64,000 nucleotides of DNA from Haliea sp964022665 (GCA_964022665.1 CAXIDF010000012.1:80338-144337); one strand, 5' to 3'. Shown: positions 1 through 8,574, counted from the first letter of the stretch. Translations and numbers: made by a program. The notes: a model not told the origin generated them from the letters alone.

Positions 1-25
1 GATCTCCACTGTTGTCTCTCCGTCC

Positions 26-1132
26 TCAGTACACCACGACCGAGCGGATGCTCTCACCGCCGTGCATCAGGTCAAAGCCGCGGTTGATGTCGTCCAGCGG
101 CATGGTGTGGGTGATCAGGTCGTCGATGTTGATTTTGCCGTCCATGTACCAGTCAACGATTTGCGGCACATCCGTACGGCCGCGCGCGCCGCCGAAGGCA
201 ACGCCGTGCCAGGAGCGGCCGGTCACCAGCTGAAAGGGCCGCGTGGCGATCTCCTTGCCCGCGCCGGCAACACCGATAATGTAGGACTCGCCCCAACCCT
301 TGTGACAGCACTCCAGCGCCTGACGCATGACGTCGACGTTGCCGATGCACTCAAAACTGTAGTCGGCGCCGCCGCCCGTGAGTTCGACAATGGCCTCAAC
401 CACATTGGCGACCTGCTTCGGATTGATGAAGTCGGTCATGCCAAACTTGCGCCCCAGCGCTTCGCGCTCCGGGTTGAGGTCCACGCCGATGATGCGATTG
501 GCGCCCACCATGCGAGCCCCCTGCAGAACGTTCAGGCCAATGCCACCCAGGCCGAACACCACCACATTGCTGCCGGGCTCGACTTTGGCCCGATAGACCA
601 CGGCGCCAACCCCGGTGGTGACGCCGCAACCGATGTAGCAAATCTTGTCGAAGGGGGCATCTTCGCGCACCTTGGCGACAGCGATTTCAGGCATGACGCT
701 GAAATTGGAAAAGGTGGAGCAGCCCATGTAATGCAGCAGGGGCTTGCCGTCGAGCGAAAAGCGGCTGTTGCCATCGGGCATTACCCCGCGGCCCTGGGTT
801 TCCCGAATCGCCTGGCAGAGGTTGGTTTTCGGATGCAGGCAGAAATTGCATTCCCGGCACTCGGGGGTGTAGAGCGGGATAACGTGGTCACCCGGCTTTA
901 CCGATTTCACACCGGCACCCACCTCACGCACGATACCGGCGCCCTCGTGGCCAAGAATGGCAGGGAATGCGCCTTCGGGGTCATCACCGGACAGCGTGAA
1001 AGCGTCGGTGTGGCAGATGCCGGTGGCCATCATTTCCACCAGTACTTCGCCCGCTTGCGGGCCCTCCAGGTCGACGTCAATCACTTCCAGTGGCTTGCCA
1101 GCGGCAAAGGCAACGGCGGCGCGGGTTTTCAT
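26..1132 (-). CDS. frmA: S-(hydroxymethyl)glutathione dehydrogenase (class III alcohol dehydrogenase)
   Basis: This 368-residue protein is the glutathione-dependent formaldehyde dehydrogenase, which oxidises S-hydroxymethylglutathione to S-formylglutathione with NAD+ in the cytoplasm. The catalytic zinc ligands are visible as Cys40 in GICHTD and His62 in GHEGAG. The structural zinc site is the classic set Cys92, Cys95, Cys98 and Cys106. A Rossmann GLGGIG motif follows near residue 195. Length matches the family (about 370). The start at 1132 was chosen because a GGGAG ribosome-binding site precedes it; an in-frame TTG two codons upstream is less likely. The partner S-formylglutathione hydrolase, if present, would lie beyond the left edge. 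Confidence 0.95.
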   Translation of the reverse strand: MKTRAAVAFAAGKPLEVIDVDLEGPQAGEVLVEMMATGICHTDAFTLSGDDPEGAFPAILGHEGAGIVREVGAGVKSVKPGDHVIPLYTPECRECNFCLHPKTNLCQAIRETQGRGVMPDGNSRFSLDGKPLLHYMGCSTFSNFSVMPEIAVAKVREDAPFDKICYIGCGVTTGVGAVVYRAKVEPGSNVVVFGLGGIGLNVLQGARMVGANRIIGVDLNPEREALGRKFGMTDFINPKQVANVVEAIVELTGGGADYSFECIGNVDVMRQALECCHKGWGESYIIGVAGAGKEIATRPFQLVTGRSWHGVAFGGARGRTDVPQIVDWYMDGKINIDDLITHTMPLDDINRGFDLMHGGESIRSVVVY

Positions 1133-1267
1133 CGGCAACTCCCTGTGTATATGCAGGCTGCCATGGTAAGTCGCAGTGCAGAGCAGGACAAGCGCGCGGT
1201 TTTACATTAGGCTGGCGCCACCACGGCGAAGTCGCTTTGAGGCGATGGTTGGGAGGCGTAATACAGC

Positions 1268-2092
1268 ATGCAGGAAAGGTTGGAATCGTTCGGCGGCCGG
1301 GGCAACGCACTGGTTTTTGCACACGCCAACGGTTATCCCCCGGGCAGTTACCGGCGCCTGCTGGCACCGCTCGCCGAACACTATGCCGTGAACGGCTACC
1401 GTCACCGGCCGCTGTGGTCGCGTGAACCGGCCCCCGTGCGTGCCAACTGGCGGCTGTTTGCCGATGACCTCATTCACACGCTGGAGACCTGTTTCACGGA
1501 GCCGGTGTGGATGATGGGGCACTCCCTGGGTGGCGTGGTGGCCATGTTGGCGGCGCGCAAGCGCCCGCAGTTGTTCCGTGGCTTGGTGCTGCTGGACCCC
1601 GTATTCATGCCCACACGCCTGGCCCTGGGGCTGAACCTGACGCCCCCGGGCCGCCTGCGGAAAATTCCCATGGTGCGCCGCGCGCTGGGCCGTCCCGCCC
1701 GTTTCCCCAGTGTGGAGGAGGCCTACGCGTTCCACCGCGGAAAACGCGCTTACAGCGGCTTGTCCGACGAGGTACTGTGGGACTACATGCGCGCCGGGGT
1801 ACGCAAAGCGTCTGAGGGTGATTGGGAACTTGCCTACTCCCCGGCCTGGGAGGCCGCCGTCTATTCCTCGCTGCCGCTGGTGTGGCCGCGGCTGTTGCGC
1901 CTGCGCCTGCCCACACTGGGCTTGCGCGGCGAACACTCGGACATTCTGTCCGCCGCCGGGCTGCAGCGCTGGGCATGCCTGCAACCGCAGGCAGAGCTGC
2001 ACAGCGTGCCCGGGGGGCACCTGTTTCCGCTGGAGCATCCTGAACCCACCGCGCAGCGGGTGCTGGCTTTTCTCGCGCGGCATCCCAGCTGA
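1268..2092 (+). CDS. alpha/beta hydrolase
   Basis: A 274-residue alpha/beta-hydrolase fold protein with no signal peptide. The nucleophile elbow is GHSLGG with Ser86, a candidate acid lies in the GEHSD segment, and the candidate catalytic His is in the PGGHLFP segment near the C-terminus, so the triad looks complete. The oxyanion-loop HANGYPP motif near residue 19 is typical of esterase/lipase-like members. The substrate cannot be read from the sequence. Its stop shares a base with the start of the next gene (TGATG), so the two are probably translationally coupled. Confidence 0.85.
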   Translation: MQERLESFGGRGNALVFAHANGYPPGSYRRLLAPLAEHYAVNGYRHRPLWSREPAPVRANWRLFADDLIHTLETCFTEPVWMMGHSLGGVVAMLAARKRPQLFRGLVLLDPVFMPTRLALGLNLTPPGRLRKIPMVRRALGRPARFPSVEEAYAFHRGKRAYSGLSDEVLWDYMRAGVRKASEGDWELAYSPAWEAAVYSSLPLVWPRLLRLRLPTLGLRGEHSDILSAAGLQRWACLQPQAELHSVPGGHLFPLEHPEPTAQRVLAFLARHPS

Positions 2093-3321
2093 TGCTGCAC
2101 CGTATCTGGCTCGGGTTTTTCCTGCTCGCCTTCCTGGCGGCGCTGGTGCAATGGCTGGTGGCAGGCGATGCGGCCGTGTTCCAGCGCATGGTCTCCAGCC
2201 TGTTCGACATGGCGGGATTGGCGGTGGAACTGGCCATCGGGCTGATCGGCCTGATGGCGTTCTGGCTGGGCGTGGTCGCCGTGGGTGAGGCATCTGGCCT
2301 GGTCGATCGTCTGGCGCGTTTGCTCTCGCCGCTGTTCACGCGGCTGATGCCGGAGGTGCCGCGCGGTCACCCGGCCATTTCTTCCATGACGCTCAACCTC
2401 TCGGCGAATATTCTGGGGCTGGACAACGCCGCCACGCCGCTGGGTATCAAGGCCATGAAAGACCTGCAAACCCTGAACCCGCAGCCGGATGTGGCGACTA
2501 ACGCGCAGATACTGTTTCTGGTGCTGAATACCTCTTCGGTAACACTGTTCCCGGTGACTATTCTGCTCTACCGGGCGCAGATGGGTGCGCCAGATCCGGC
2601 TGCTGTATTTATTCCCATTCTGATCGCGACCAGCTGCTCGACCCTGGCCGGGTTGCTGGTCACCGCGTGGGTGCAGCGTATTCGCCTGCGTGACACCATC
2701 GTACTGGGTTTTCTCGGCGGGGCCTTTGCCGTGTTGCTGGCACTGGTGGGCTGGTTTTCCACGCTCGGTGCGGAGGAGTTGCAACGTCAGTCCAGTCTCA
2801 TCAGCAACCTGCTGATTGTAAGCCTGATCATGCTGTTTCTGCTCGTGGCGCACAGGCGCGCGGTGAATGTGTACGACACGTTTATCGAGGGCGCCAAGCA
2901 GGGCTTCGAGACGGCGATCGGCATCATTCCCTACCTGCTGGCCATGCTGGTGGCGATCGGCGTGTTCCGCGCCAGCGGTGCCCTGGACCAGGCGCTGATG
3001 CTGCTGCGGAGTGGGGTGGACGCCCTGGGCATGGATACGCTGTGGGTAGATGCGATGCCAACGGCCTTGATGAAACCGCTGTCCGGCTCCGGGGCGCGTG
3101 CCATGATGATCGATACCATGAACACTTTCGGCGTCGATTCCTTCCAGGGGCGCCTGGCCGCCACGCTGCAGGGCTCCACCGAAACCACGTTCTATACCCT
3201 GGCGGTCTACTTTGGCGCGGTGGGCATCCGTCGCGCGCGTCACGCCCTGGGCTGCGGGCTTGCCGCGGACGCCGCGGGGATTGTGGCTGCAATCGTTGTG
3301 GCCTACTGGTTCTACGCCTGA
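2092..3321 (+). CDS. SpmA-SpmB-like nucleoside-recognition (Gate) domain membrane protein
   Basis: A 409-residue polytopic inner-membrane protein. The N-terminal half carries the SpmA-type segment (LNLSANILGLDNAATPLG) and the C-terminal half the SpmB-type segment (SGSGARAMMIDTMNTFGVDS, then QGSTETTFYTLAVYFG). In Bacillus these are separate spore-maturation proteins. A single fused chain is common in non-sporulating Gram-negatives, where its role is not established; transport of a small molecule is the usual assumption. The start overlaps the hydrolase stop by one base, suggesting a two-gene operon ended before the Pho box that follows. Confidence 0.85.
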   Translation: MLHRIWLGFFLLAFLAALVQWLVAGDAAVFQRMVSSLFDMAGLAVELAIGLIGLMAFWLGVVAVGEASGLVDRLARLLSPLFTRLMPEVPRGHPAISSMTLNLSANILGLDNAATPLGIKAMKDLQTLNPQPDVATNAQILFLVLNTSSVTLFPVTILLYRAQMGAPDPAAVFIPILIATSCSTLAGLLVTAWVQRIRLRDTIVLGFLGGAFAVLLALVGWFSTLGAEELQRQSSLISNLLIVSLIMLFLLVAHRRAVNVYDTFIEGAKQGFETAIGIIPYLLAMLVAIGVFRASGALDQALMLLRSGVDALGMDTLWVDAMPTALMKPLSGSGARAMMIDTMNTFGVDSFQGRLAATLQGSTETTFYTLAVYFGAVGIRRARHALGCGLAADAAGIVAAIVVAYWFYA

Positions 3322-3325
3322 ACGG

Positions 3326-3343
3326 CTGTCATAAAAGTTTCAT
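3326..3343 (+). promoter_or_regulatory. Pho box (PhoB binding site) upstream of ppk1
   Basis: The 18-bp stretch reads CTGTCAT, AAAA, GTTTCAT. The two 7-mers start 11 bp apart, as expected for a PhoB dimer, and the site matches the E. coli consensus (CTGTCAT-AAAA/T-CTGTCAT) at 16 of 18 positions. It lies about 90 bp before the ppk1 start. A separate sigma-70-like pair (TTTACT at 3365, TAGACT at 3387, 16-bp spacer) sits between the box and the gene. Confidence 0.75.
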
Positions 3344-3432
3344 CAACAGTGTCCACAAAGCGGCTTTACTGCGCTTGCGGGCACGCTAGACTGGCAGCTT
3401 TTGACTGAGGCTGCCTGCGGGCAGGTGTCGAC

Positions 3433-5583
3433 ATGATGGACCCCCACAATTCCCTGCAGAGACGGCTGGCGGATCTCGACGAGAGCCTGTTCATTCCGCG
3501 GGAAATCAGCTGGCTGTCCTTCAATGCGCGGGTGCTGCAGGAAGCGGCTGATGAAAGCGTGCCGGTTATCGAGCGGCTGCGCTACCTGGGTATTTTCTCC
3601 AACAATATGGATGAATTTTTTCGCGTGCGCGTGGCGGAGGTGCGCCGGCTGATAACGGTTTCCGACGCCGACTCCAAACAGCGCGCCAAGGACCTGCTCG
3701 CCGCCATCGTCAAGCGGGTAGTGGAACTGCAGAAGCATTTCGAGAAGACCTACAACACGGTGCTGCGCGATTTGCGGGCACGCCAGATCTACATGGTCAA
3801 CGAACGTCAGCTGGACGCGGGGCAGGCAGCGTTCGTGCAGGCTTATTTCACTCGCACGGTGTTGCCGGAGCTGGAGCCCATTCTGTTGCGTGATGGGCAG
3901 GCGATCCCGGCATTGAACGATGAGTCCATCTATCTGGCGCTGGATATACGCTCGGGTGAGGACTACAACTACGCGGTGGTGGAAGTGCCCACGGACCGGC
4001 TGGACCGTTTCGTGCAGATACCCAAGCGCAAGGGGCGTGCGGGCAAGGTGTTTATCGCGCTCGACAATGTCATCCGCTTCTGCGTGCCACAGATGTTTCG
4101 CGGCGTGTTCCACATCGACGAAACGGCGGCCTACTGCTTTAAATTCTCGCGCGATGCCGAACTGGAAATCGACCCGGGTATCACCGAGAGCCTGATCGAC
4201 AAAATGGAGACCAGCCTCAAACAACGACGCAAGGCGGAAGCGGTACGCTTTGTTTATGACGCGGCCATGCCACAGCGGTTGCTGGACTATCTCTGTTCGC
4301 GCTTCGGGTTTGGTAAATACGACAGTCTCATCCCCGGTGGTCGTTACCACAACTCAAAGGATTTCATGTCCTTTCCCAACGTCGGGCCGAAGTACCTGGA
4401 ATTTCGCCCCCTACCGCCCATTCGCCTGCCGCGCCTGGATGAGCCGGGCAGCCTGTTCGACAACATTCGTGAACGGGATGTGTTTCTGTACTACCCGTAT
4501 CATCCGTTCGACTACATTATTGATTTGCTGAAGACGGCCGCGCTTGACCCCACAGTCTCGACCATCAAGATCTGCCTGTACCGGGTCGCCAAGGTCTCTC
4601 GGGTGATCGATGCACTGGTCAACGCCGTGCAGAACGGCAAGCGTGTGCTCGCGGTGGTGGAGCTGGCGGCGCGCTTCGACGAAGCCGCGAACATAAGCTG
4701 GGCCCAGCGGCTGACCGAGAATGGTATCGATGTTATTTTCGGTATTCCGGGTCTCAAGGTGCACAGCAAACTGCTACTCATTGAGCGTCGTGAAGAAGGT
4801 CAGGTGCGTTATTACAGCCACATCGGCACCGGCAACTTCAACGAGAAGACCGCCCGCCTGTACACCGACTTCACCCTGCTCACCTACGACCAGAACATCG
4901 GCCGCGATATCTACGATGTGTTTGACTTCCTGCAGTTCACCTACAAGCGCCCGCGCTACCGAACCCTGCTGGTGTCGCCCCACAGTACGCGGCCTGGCCT
5001 CATGCACCTTATCGAACAGGAAATTGCCAACGCACGCGCCGGTTACCGCGCAGAGATGACCTTGAAGTGCAATAACCTGGTCGACAACCAGTTGGTAATG
5101 AAACTGTATGAGGCGTCCGATGCGGGCGTAACAATCAAGCTGATTATTCGCGGCATGTGCTCACTGCTGCCGGGTGTGCGCGGGATTTCCGAGAACATCG
5201 AAGCGATCAGCATTGTCGACCGTTTCCTGGAGCACCCTCGTGCCTACGTGTTCTACAACCGCGGCAATCCTCGCTACCTGCTGGGCTCCGCCGACCTCAT
5301 GACGCGCAATCTCGACTACCGGGTTGAGGTGCTGTGCCCCATCCGTGATCCGGCGGCACAGCGGGTATTGCAGGATATTCTCGATCAGCAGTGGCACGAC
5401 AACGTCAAGGCGCGCATCATCGACCAGCATCAGGTGAACGATTATGTGCCGCGGCGCGCAAAAGCCGCCGTGATTCGCTCACAGGAGTCGATACACCGCT
5501 ACCTCTCGGGTGGCAAGTTGCCGCGCTACCCTAAAACCCCGGCGGCGGTAACCAAGCCGCAGCGGCGGCGCAAGCGACACTAG
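3433..5583 (+). CDS. ppk1: polyphosphate kinase 1
   Basis: A 716-residue PPK1, which reversibly polymerises the gamma-phosphate of ATP into polyphosphate. The N-terminal domain shows the family signature (REISWLSFNARVLQEA, then NNMDEFFRVRV). The two phospholipase-D-like catalytic modules follow. The autophosphorylated histidine is His444 in the VHSKLLL motif and the second catalytic histidine is His463 in YSHIGTGNFN; the 19-residue spacing equals that of E. coli His435/His454. It is slightly longer than E. coli PPK (688) because of a basic tail rich in Arg and Lys. The Pho box upstream suggests induction by phosphate starvation. No ppx exopolyphosphatase gene is adjacent. Confidence 0.97.
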   Translation: MMDPHNSLQRRLADLDESLFIPREISWLSFNARVLQEAADESVPVIERLRYLGIFSNNMDEFFRVRVAEVRRLITVSDADSKQRAKDLLAAIVKRVVELQKHFEKTYNTVLRDLRARQIYMVNERQLDAGQAAFVQAYFTRTVLPELEPILLRDGQAIPALNDESIYLALDIRSGEDYNYAVVEVPTDRLDRFVQIPKRKGRAGKVFIALDNVIRFCVPQMFRGVFHIDETAAYCFKFSRDAELEIDPGITESLIDKMETSLKQRRKAEAVRFVYDAAMPQRLLDYLCSRFGFGKYDSLIPGGRYHNSKDFMSFPNVGPKYLEFRPLPPIRLPRLDEPGSLFDNIRERDVFLYYPYHPFDYIIDLLKTAALDPTVSTIKICLYRVAKVSRVIDALVNAVQNGKRVLAVVELAARFDEAANISWAQRLTENGIDVIFGIPGLKVHSKLLLIERREEGQVRYYSHIGTGNFNEKTARLYTDFTLLTYDQNIGRDIYDVFDFLQFTYKRPRYRTLLVSPHSTRPGLMHLIEQEIANARAGYRAEMTLKCNNLVDNQLVMKLYEASDAGVTIKLIIRGMCSLLPGVRGISENIEAISIVDRFLEHPRAYVFYNRGNPRYLLGSADLMTRNLDYRVEVLCPIRDPAAQRVLQDILDQQWHDNVKARIIDQHQVNDYVPRRAKAAVIRSQESIHRYLSGGKLPRYPKTPAAVTKPQRRRKRH

Positions 5584-5614
5584 GGCTGTTCTGGCGCAGA
5601 GAAATCTTCCATGT

Positions 5615-5631
5615 GTTAAGTTTTCTCTAAG
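5615..5631 (+). promoter_or_regulatory. PmrA-type response-regulator box (direct repeat, 11-bp period)
   Basis: Two hexamers, GTTAAG at 5615-5620 and TCTAAG at 5626-5631, are separated by 5 bp. This agrees with the PmrA-box layout YTTAAK-N5-YTTAAK, with one or two mismatches per half. It lies about 50 bp before the first gene of a run that encodes a PmrA-like response regulator, so autoregulation of the whole run is the natural reading. The site has not been tested. Confidence 0.5.
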
Positions 5632-5638
5632 TTTCGTA

Positions 5639-5672
5639 CCTCACACTGCCTTTCATCGAGAGCATTGTGAGG
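5639..5672. repeat. spaced inverted repeat in the leader of the HDO/FTR1 operon
   Basis: CCTCACA at 5639-5645 and TGTGAGG at 5666-5672 are perfect 7-bp inverted arms separated by 20 bp. The right arm contains the likely ribosome-binding GAGG for the GTG start at 5680. It could be an operator for a dimeric repressor or an RNA hairpin that hides the ribosome-binding site. Chance occurrence is possible for arms of this length. Confidence 0.3.
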
Positions 5673-5679
5673 TAGGCCC

Positions 5680-6390
5680 GTGACAGCTTCTCTGCAACAC
5701 GCCCTGGGCGGCGGCACACTGACAGTACTGCAGGCCACCGCGCCAGTGACAGAACCGTTCGTGCTGCATGCCTGTGAAGGGCTTGATCCCCGGCGTGAGC
5801 GTATCGAGCGTTATATCTCCAGTGTGTTCCAGGCAGCCTGGGATGCACGTGTGCTGTCGTTTCTGCCCCTGCTTTGCAGCCTGGAGCGGGAGGGGACCCT
5901 GCTTGCCGCACTCGGTCTGCGCAGCGGCAACCACGGCGCCCTGTTTTGCGAGCAGTACCTGGATGTGCCAGTCACCGCTGCTGTGGATACGCTGCAAGGC
6001 GGTGCCAGTTGTCGCGGCGATATTCTGGAGCTGGGTAATCTGGCAGCCTCCGCGCCGGGGCAGGGCGCTGTACTGTATTTACTGGTCACTGCGGCAATTC
6101 ATGAGGCCGGTATCCGCTATCTGGTTTTCGCTGCCAACCGTGCGGTGCGGCTGTCTATCCGTCGCAGCGGCTTTACGCCGCAGGCCGTGGCGCCGGCCCG
6201 ACCGGAGCGTTTGGGTAGCGCAGCGCAAGACTGGGGTCGCTATTATGAGGGTGACCCGCAGGTGATGATCGGCGATATGCGGCTCACCCACCAGCAGGCT
6301 TGCGCGCGTCCGGCGATGGCCGCTGAGCTTGAGCGCCATGCGGCCACGATATCGGCCCTTGCCTCCACTATCCGAAACCACGCCGGGTGA
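5680..6390 (+). CDS. thermostable hemolysin family protein
   Basis: A 236-residue protein that matches the thermostable (delta-VPH-like) hemolysin family, which is now thought to have an acyltransferase (GNAT-like) fold. The region from LLAALGLRS through LELGNLAASAPGQG (about residues 74-130) resembles the acyl-CoA-binding core of such folds. There is no signal peptide, so secretion as a toxin is not supported here. The GTG start at 5680 has a GAGG ribosome-binding site 7 bp upstream. It overlaps the next gene by four bases (GTGA). Its place in front of an adenylating ligase, an HDO oxidase and an SDR suggests a biosynthetic role rather than haemolysis. Confidence 0.75.
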   Translation: MTASLQHALGGGTLTVLQATAPVTEPFVLHACEGLDPRRERIERYISSVFQAAWDARVLSFLPLLCSLEREGTLLAALGLRSGNHGALFCEQYLDVPVTAAVDTLQGGASCRGDILELGNLAASAPGQGAVLYLLVTAAIHEAGIRYLVFAANRAVRLSIRRSGFTPQAVAPARPERLGSAAQDWGRYYEGDPQVMIGDMRLTHQQACARPAMAAELERHAATISALASTIRNHAG

Positions 6391-7883
6391 ACGTACTCAC
6401 TGCAGCACTGGCGCACCGCGCGGCGCAGCAGCCACAGTCCACCGTGCTGGATGACGGGCGTGAGACGGTGAGCGCCGCGGCTCTCTGGTATGACGTGGAG
6501 CAATTGGCGCGGGCGTTCCGTGCACAGGGTGTCCGGCGGCTCGCGCTGCTGGCAGACAATGCGCCCAACTGGGTTCGCATTGATCTGGCTGCACAAGTGG
6601 CCGGTGTTTGCCTGGTGCCGGTGCCCACATTTTTCAGTGCCAGCCAGCGTGCGCATGTGCTGGAGGCGTCCGGCGCGGAGGCCATTGTGGTCAGTGCCGG
6701 GCTATGTGACGCACTGTCGGGTGTAGCCATAGCAGGCCGTCACGAAGCCCTGTTCACCGGGTTGACTATGGCACCGCTTGCCGCGAGCGCCGGTGGCGCG
6801 ATTCCGCCCGGTACGGCGAAAATCACCTTTACCTCCGGCTCCACCGGTAGCCCCAAGGGTGTTTGCCTCTCGACGCAACAGTGCTTGCGCGTGGCGCAGT
6901 CGCTGCAGGCTGCCGTCGGGCTCTCAGCCCCTCGCCACTTGTCGATCCTGCCGCTGAGCACGCTGCTGGAGAATATTGCGGGTGTTTATATGCCACTGCT
7001 CGCGGGTGGCAGCATCATCCTGCCTGCGCCCACGGAGTTGGGGCTGGCGGGCAGTTCGGGTGTCGATGCACAGCGACTACTGTCAGCATTATCGCGATGG
7101 AACCCGCACACCCTCATTGTGATTCCACAATTGCTTACGCTGTTTGACCGGGCCTTGCGGGCCGGCTGGCAGCCTCCGCCTGCACTGGCTTTTGTCGCCG
7201 TGGGCGGTGCGCGGGTGGCGCCCGAACTGCTGCATCGGGTGCGCGAGGGCGGCCTGCCGGTGTACGAGGGTTATGGATTATCTGAATGTGCCTCAGTGGT
7301 CAGCCTCAACACACCGGCTGCCGACCACGCGGGAAGCAGTGGTCGCGTCCTGCCGCATGTAAAGGTCAGCGTGCGGGACGGTGAACTCATGGTCGACGGC
7401 AATCGCTTTCTGGGTTATCTGGGCGACCCTGCGAGCTGGGGGGCAGGGCCGGTGGCCACGGGTGACCTCGGCCAGCTGGATGCCCAAGGCTTCCTGACGG
7501 TATCCGGTCGGCGCAAACACCTGCTGATCAGCAGCTATGGACGTAATATTTCCCCGGAATGGGTGGAAAGCGAGCTACTTGCCGACGGTTGTCTGTTGCA
7601 GGCCGTGGTACTGGGTGACGCTCGTCCGTATTGCGTGGCTTTCGTTTACCCTGCGCGTGAGGACATCAGTAACGCCCAGATCAACGCCAGTATCGAGGCG
7701 GCAAATGCAGCGCTACCGGACTATGCCCGTGTACAGGATTGGATCCGCTTGGCATCCCCGTTGTCTGCGGACAAGGGATTGCTAACGGAAAATGGGCGGC
7801 CCCGCCGGGCACGGATTGCGGAGCACTATGCGGCGCGCCTTGCCCAGTGTTATTTACCCGAAAAGGAGTGCTTGGCACCATGA
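6387..7883 (+). CDS. AMP-binding acyl-CoA/acyl-adenylate ligase
   Basis: A 498-residue ANL-superfamily enzyme that would activate a carboxylic acid with ATP. The P-loop motif A3 is ITFTSGSTGSPKG (about residues 145-157), the A5 region is YEGYGLSE, and the hinge A8 segment is ATGDLGQLDAQGFLTVSGR. The C-terminal motif for thioesterification (ISPEWVESEL) is present, but the C-terminal lysine is ambiguous; the DKGLLTENGRPRR segment holds a candidate. It is somewhat shorter than typical long-chain acyl-CoA ligases (about 550). The GTG start overlaps the upstream stop and the ATGA at the end overlaps the HDO start, so coupling is strong. The substrate is unknown; a fatty acid is likely. Confidence 0.85.
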   Translation: MNVLTAALAHRAAQQPQSTVLDDGRETVSAAALWYDVEQLARAFRAQGVRRLALLADNAPNWVRIDLAAQVAGVCLVPVPTFFSASQRAHVLEASGAEAIVVSAGLCDALSGVAIAGRHEALFTGLTMAPLAASAGGAIPPGTAKITFTSGSTGSPKGVCLSTQQCLRVAQSLQAAVGLSAPRHLSILPLSTLLENIAGVYMPLLAGGSIILPAPTELGLAGSSGVDAQRLLSALSRWNPHTLIVIPQLLTLFDRALRAGWQPPPALAFVAVGGARVAPELLHRVREGGLPVYEGYGLSECASVVSLNTPAADHAGSSGRVLPHVKVSVRDGELMVDGNRFLGYLGDPASWGAGPVATGDLGQLDAQGFLTVSGRRKHLLISSYGRNISPEWVESELLADGCLLQAVVLGDARPYCVAFVYPAREDISNAQINASIEAANAALPDYARVQDWIRLASPLSADKGLLTENGRPRRARIAEHYAARLAQCYLPEKECLAP

Positions 7884-8566
7884 ACACATCCGGCAATGGT
7901 TTTTTCCAAACCCTGCAGCACAGCACTAGCGACGAGCGGGAGGCGCTTGTTGCTACCCCGCTAGTGCAGGATGCACTGGGGGGGCAATTGACCACTGAGC
8001 GCTATGTCGCATTTCTGGTACAGGCCTACCATCATGTACGCCACACGGTGCCCCTGCTGATGGCTGCCGGCTCGCGCATACCGTTGGAAAAGGAGTGGTT
8101 GCGCACGGCGCTCGCCGAGTACGTTGAAGAAGAGATCGGCCACCAGGAGTGGATTCTCAACGACATCGAAGCCTGTGGCTACGACCGCGACCGCGCCCGC
8201 CTGAGTACGCCCAACCGTGCCACGGAGTTGATGGTGGCCTACGCCTACCACGTGATTGATAGAGTCAATCCGGTGGGGTTCTTCGGCATGGTCCACGTAC
8301 TTGAGGGTACATCCATTCGTGTCGCCGACAGCGCTGCGGATGCTATCGCAGCGTCGACCGGCCTGCCGCGCAAGGCGTTCAGCTATCTGCGCTCCCATGG
8401 TGCGCTGGATATCGAGCACGTGCAGTTCTTCGAAAACCTGATGAATCGCATTGAGCCGCCTGAAGATCAGCGACAGATCGTGCACTGTGCCAGAATTTTC
8501 TATCATCTCTACGCGGACGTGTTCCGCAGCGTGAGTGCCGACCAGGCACAGCGTCTGGCGGCGTAG
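7880..8566 (+). CDS. haem-oxygenase-like di-iron oxidase (HDO; iron-containing redox enzyme family)
   Basis: A 228-residue all-helical protein of the TenA/haem-oxygenase-like fold. Candidate metal ligands are well preserved: Glu85 and His88 in EEIGHQEW, Glu142 in HVLEGTS, and His173, Asp177 and His180 in the HGALDIEH segment. That HxxxDxxH pattern is what members such as CADD, SznF and UndA-like enzymes use to bind iron and activate O2; TenA thiaminases lack it. The start at 7880 has AAAAGGAG in front and overlaps the ligase stop by ATGA; a longer frame upstream reads only through the ligase. It probably performs oxidative N- or C-C chemistry on the product of the ligase. Confidence 0.8.
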   Translation: MNTSGNGFFQTLQHSTSDEREALVATPLVQDALGGQLTTERYVAFLVQAYHHVRHTVPLLMAAGSRIPLEKEWLRTALAEYVEEEIGHQEWILNDIEACGYDRDRARLSTPNRATELMVAYAYHVIDRVNPVGFFGMVHVLEGTSIRVADSAADAIAASTGLPRKAFSYLRSHGALDIEHVQFFENLMNRIEPPEDQRQIVHCARIFYHLYADVFRSVSADQAQRLAA

Positions 8567-8574
8567 GGGGCGCT

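Noticed and set aside
62..1210. A 382-codon plus-strand open frame opposite frmA
   Set aside because: frmA shows every zinc ligand of its family; the opposite frame has no domain and is a codon-bias shadow.
5680..6390. Secreted haemolytic toxin
   Set aside because: The family name suggests it, but there is no signal peptide and the gene is coupled to metabolic enzymes.
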